Shown here: positions 46,266 to 46,299 of the stretch, in pieces
Numbering within the stretch: the first letter of the stretch is position 1
Layout of the letters: every line of letters starts with the position of its first letter
Assembly: GCA_010692645.1 (NCBI GenBank)
Contig: JAAHGS010000045.1
Location: 1 to 46,299 of the forward strand
Reading direction: 5' to 3'
DNA from: Symploca sp. SIO2E9
GTDB taxonomy: Bacteria; Cyanobacteriota; Cyanobacteriia; Cyanobacteriales; Coleofasciculaceae
DNA length: 46,299 nt
Notes under the pieces: model-generated
What the model saw: the letters and a program-made list of their open reading frames with translations, nothing else
What the model was told of the DNA's origin: nothing
Database searches by the model: none
Translations under genes and position numbers: made by a program

Positions 46266-46299
46266 AAAACCAAGTGAAGCAGCTGAGTCTTTGGGAGTT
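46252..46299 (+). CDS. tnpA: IS607-family serine recombinase TnpA, partial
   Basis: Only 16 codons are present: MAKYVKPSEAAESLGV. This is the start of the MerR-like DNA-binding domain found at the N-terminus of IS607 transposases, before the serine resolvase domain. A tnpB gene would be expected further downstream, outside the window. Confidence 0.75.
   Translation, partial: MAKYVKPSEAAESLGV

Larger units (their letters stand above)
46172..46299 (+). mobile_element. Left end of an IS607-family element, continuing past the window
   Basis: The CHAT coding sequence stops matching its family near 46172, just after GCGATCGG, and a tnpA start of IS607 type follows at 46252. IS607 elements use a serine recombinase and have no terminal inverted repeats, which fits the plain boundary. 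The exact junction cannot be fixed without the right end or an uninterrupted homologue. Confidence 0.7.

Overview
The window is a piece of a cyanobacterial chromosome, probably from a filamentous species with a large, repeat-rich genome. The evidence is psbX (photosystem II), ycf66, a cyanobacterial-type AbrB regulator, a DUF2103 gene after clpS, many GCGATCGC (HIP1) octamers, and dense remnants of IS200/IS605, IS607, IS630 and IS4-like elements. No genus can be named from the sequence alone.

Layout. 1-930: the start of a tnpB gene running off the left edge, with a divergent small RHH-like gene and a terminal hairpin. 940-1600: clpS and a DUF2103 gene on the minus strand. 1739-3468: a small membrane-peptide candidate, a 16-bp tandem array inside a hairpin, and two transposase relics. 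3469-6849: a STAND protein (NB-ARC plus 14 WD40 repeats). 6918-8558: a wrecked ThDP-enzyme gene, a sugar-nucleotide reductase and tRNA-Leu(GAG). 8572-10331: IS debris fused directly onto accC. 10477-16888: housekeeping and photosynthesis genes (yggT-like, psbX, ycf66, two coupled TolB-like lipoproteins, sdhB, cyAbrB, a CPBP protease). 17183-20213: sulfide:quinone oxidoreductase and small accessory genes. 20273-25294: a minus-strand cluster of a HisC-like aminotransferase, a HAD phosphatase, an APH-fold kinase and a HisD-like dehydrogenase. 25719-31007: small genes, a secreted AGE-family protein, an adenosine deaminase-like gene and purA. 31622-46217: two successive signalling cassettes. The right edge is an IS607 element inside the last gene.

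The most interesting region is 31.6-46.2 kb. Two cassettes each carry a sigma-70-like protein (clear in the first, weak in the second), a DUF1822 protein and a membrane protein joining a cytoplasmic CHAT (caspase/separase-like) protease domain to an extracytoplasmic CHASE2 sensor. The second cassette adds a DUF928 protein and a secreted TPR-CHAT protein. The gene order suggests a signal-gated protease controlling a sigma factor, although no such role has been shown here. In the second cassette the DUF928 gene has an in-frame stop and the TPR-CHAT gene is cut by IS607 before its catalytic cysteine, so that copy looks partly disabled.

A second candidate is the HisC/HAD/kinase/HisD cluster. It looks like the end of histidine biosynthesis, but the HisD homologue has changed two zinc-ligand positions and one substrate-binding histidine. 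It is more likely part of an unknown small-molecule pathway.
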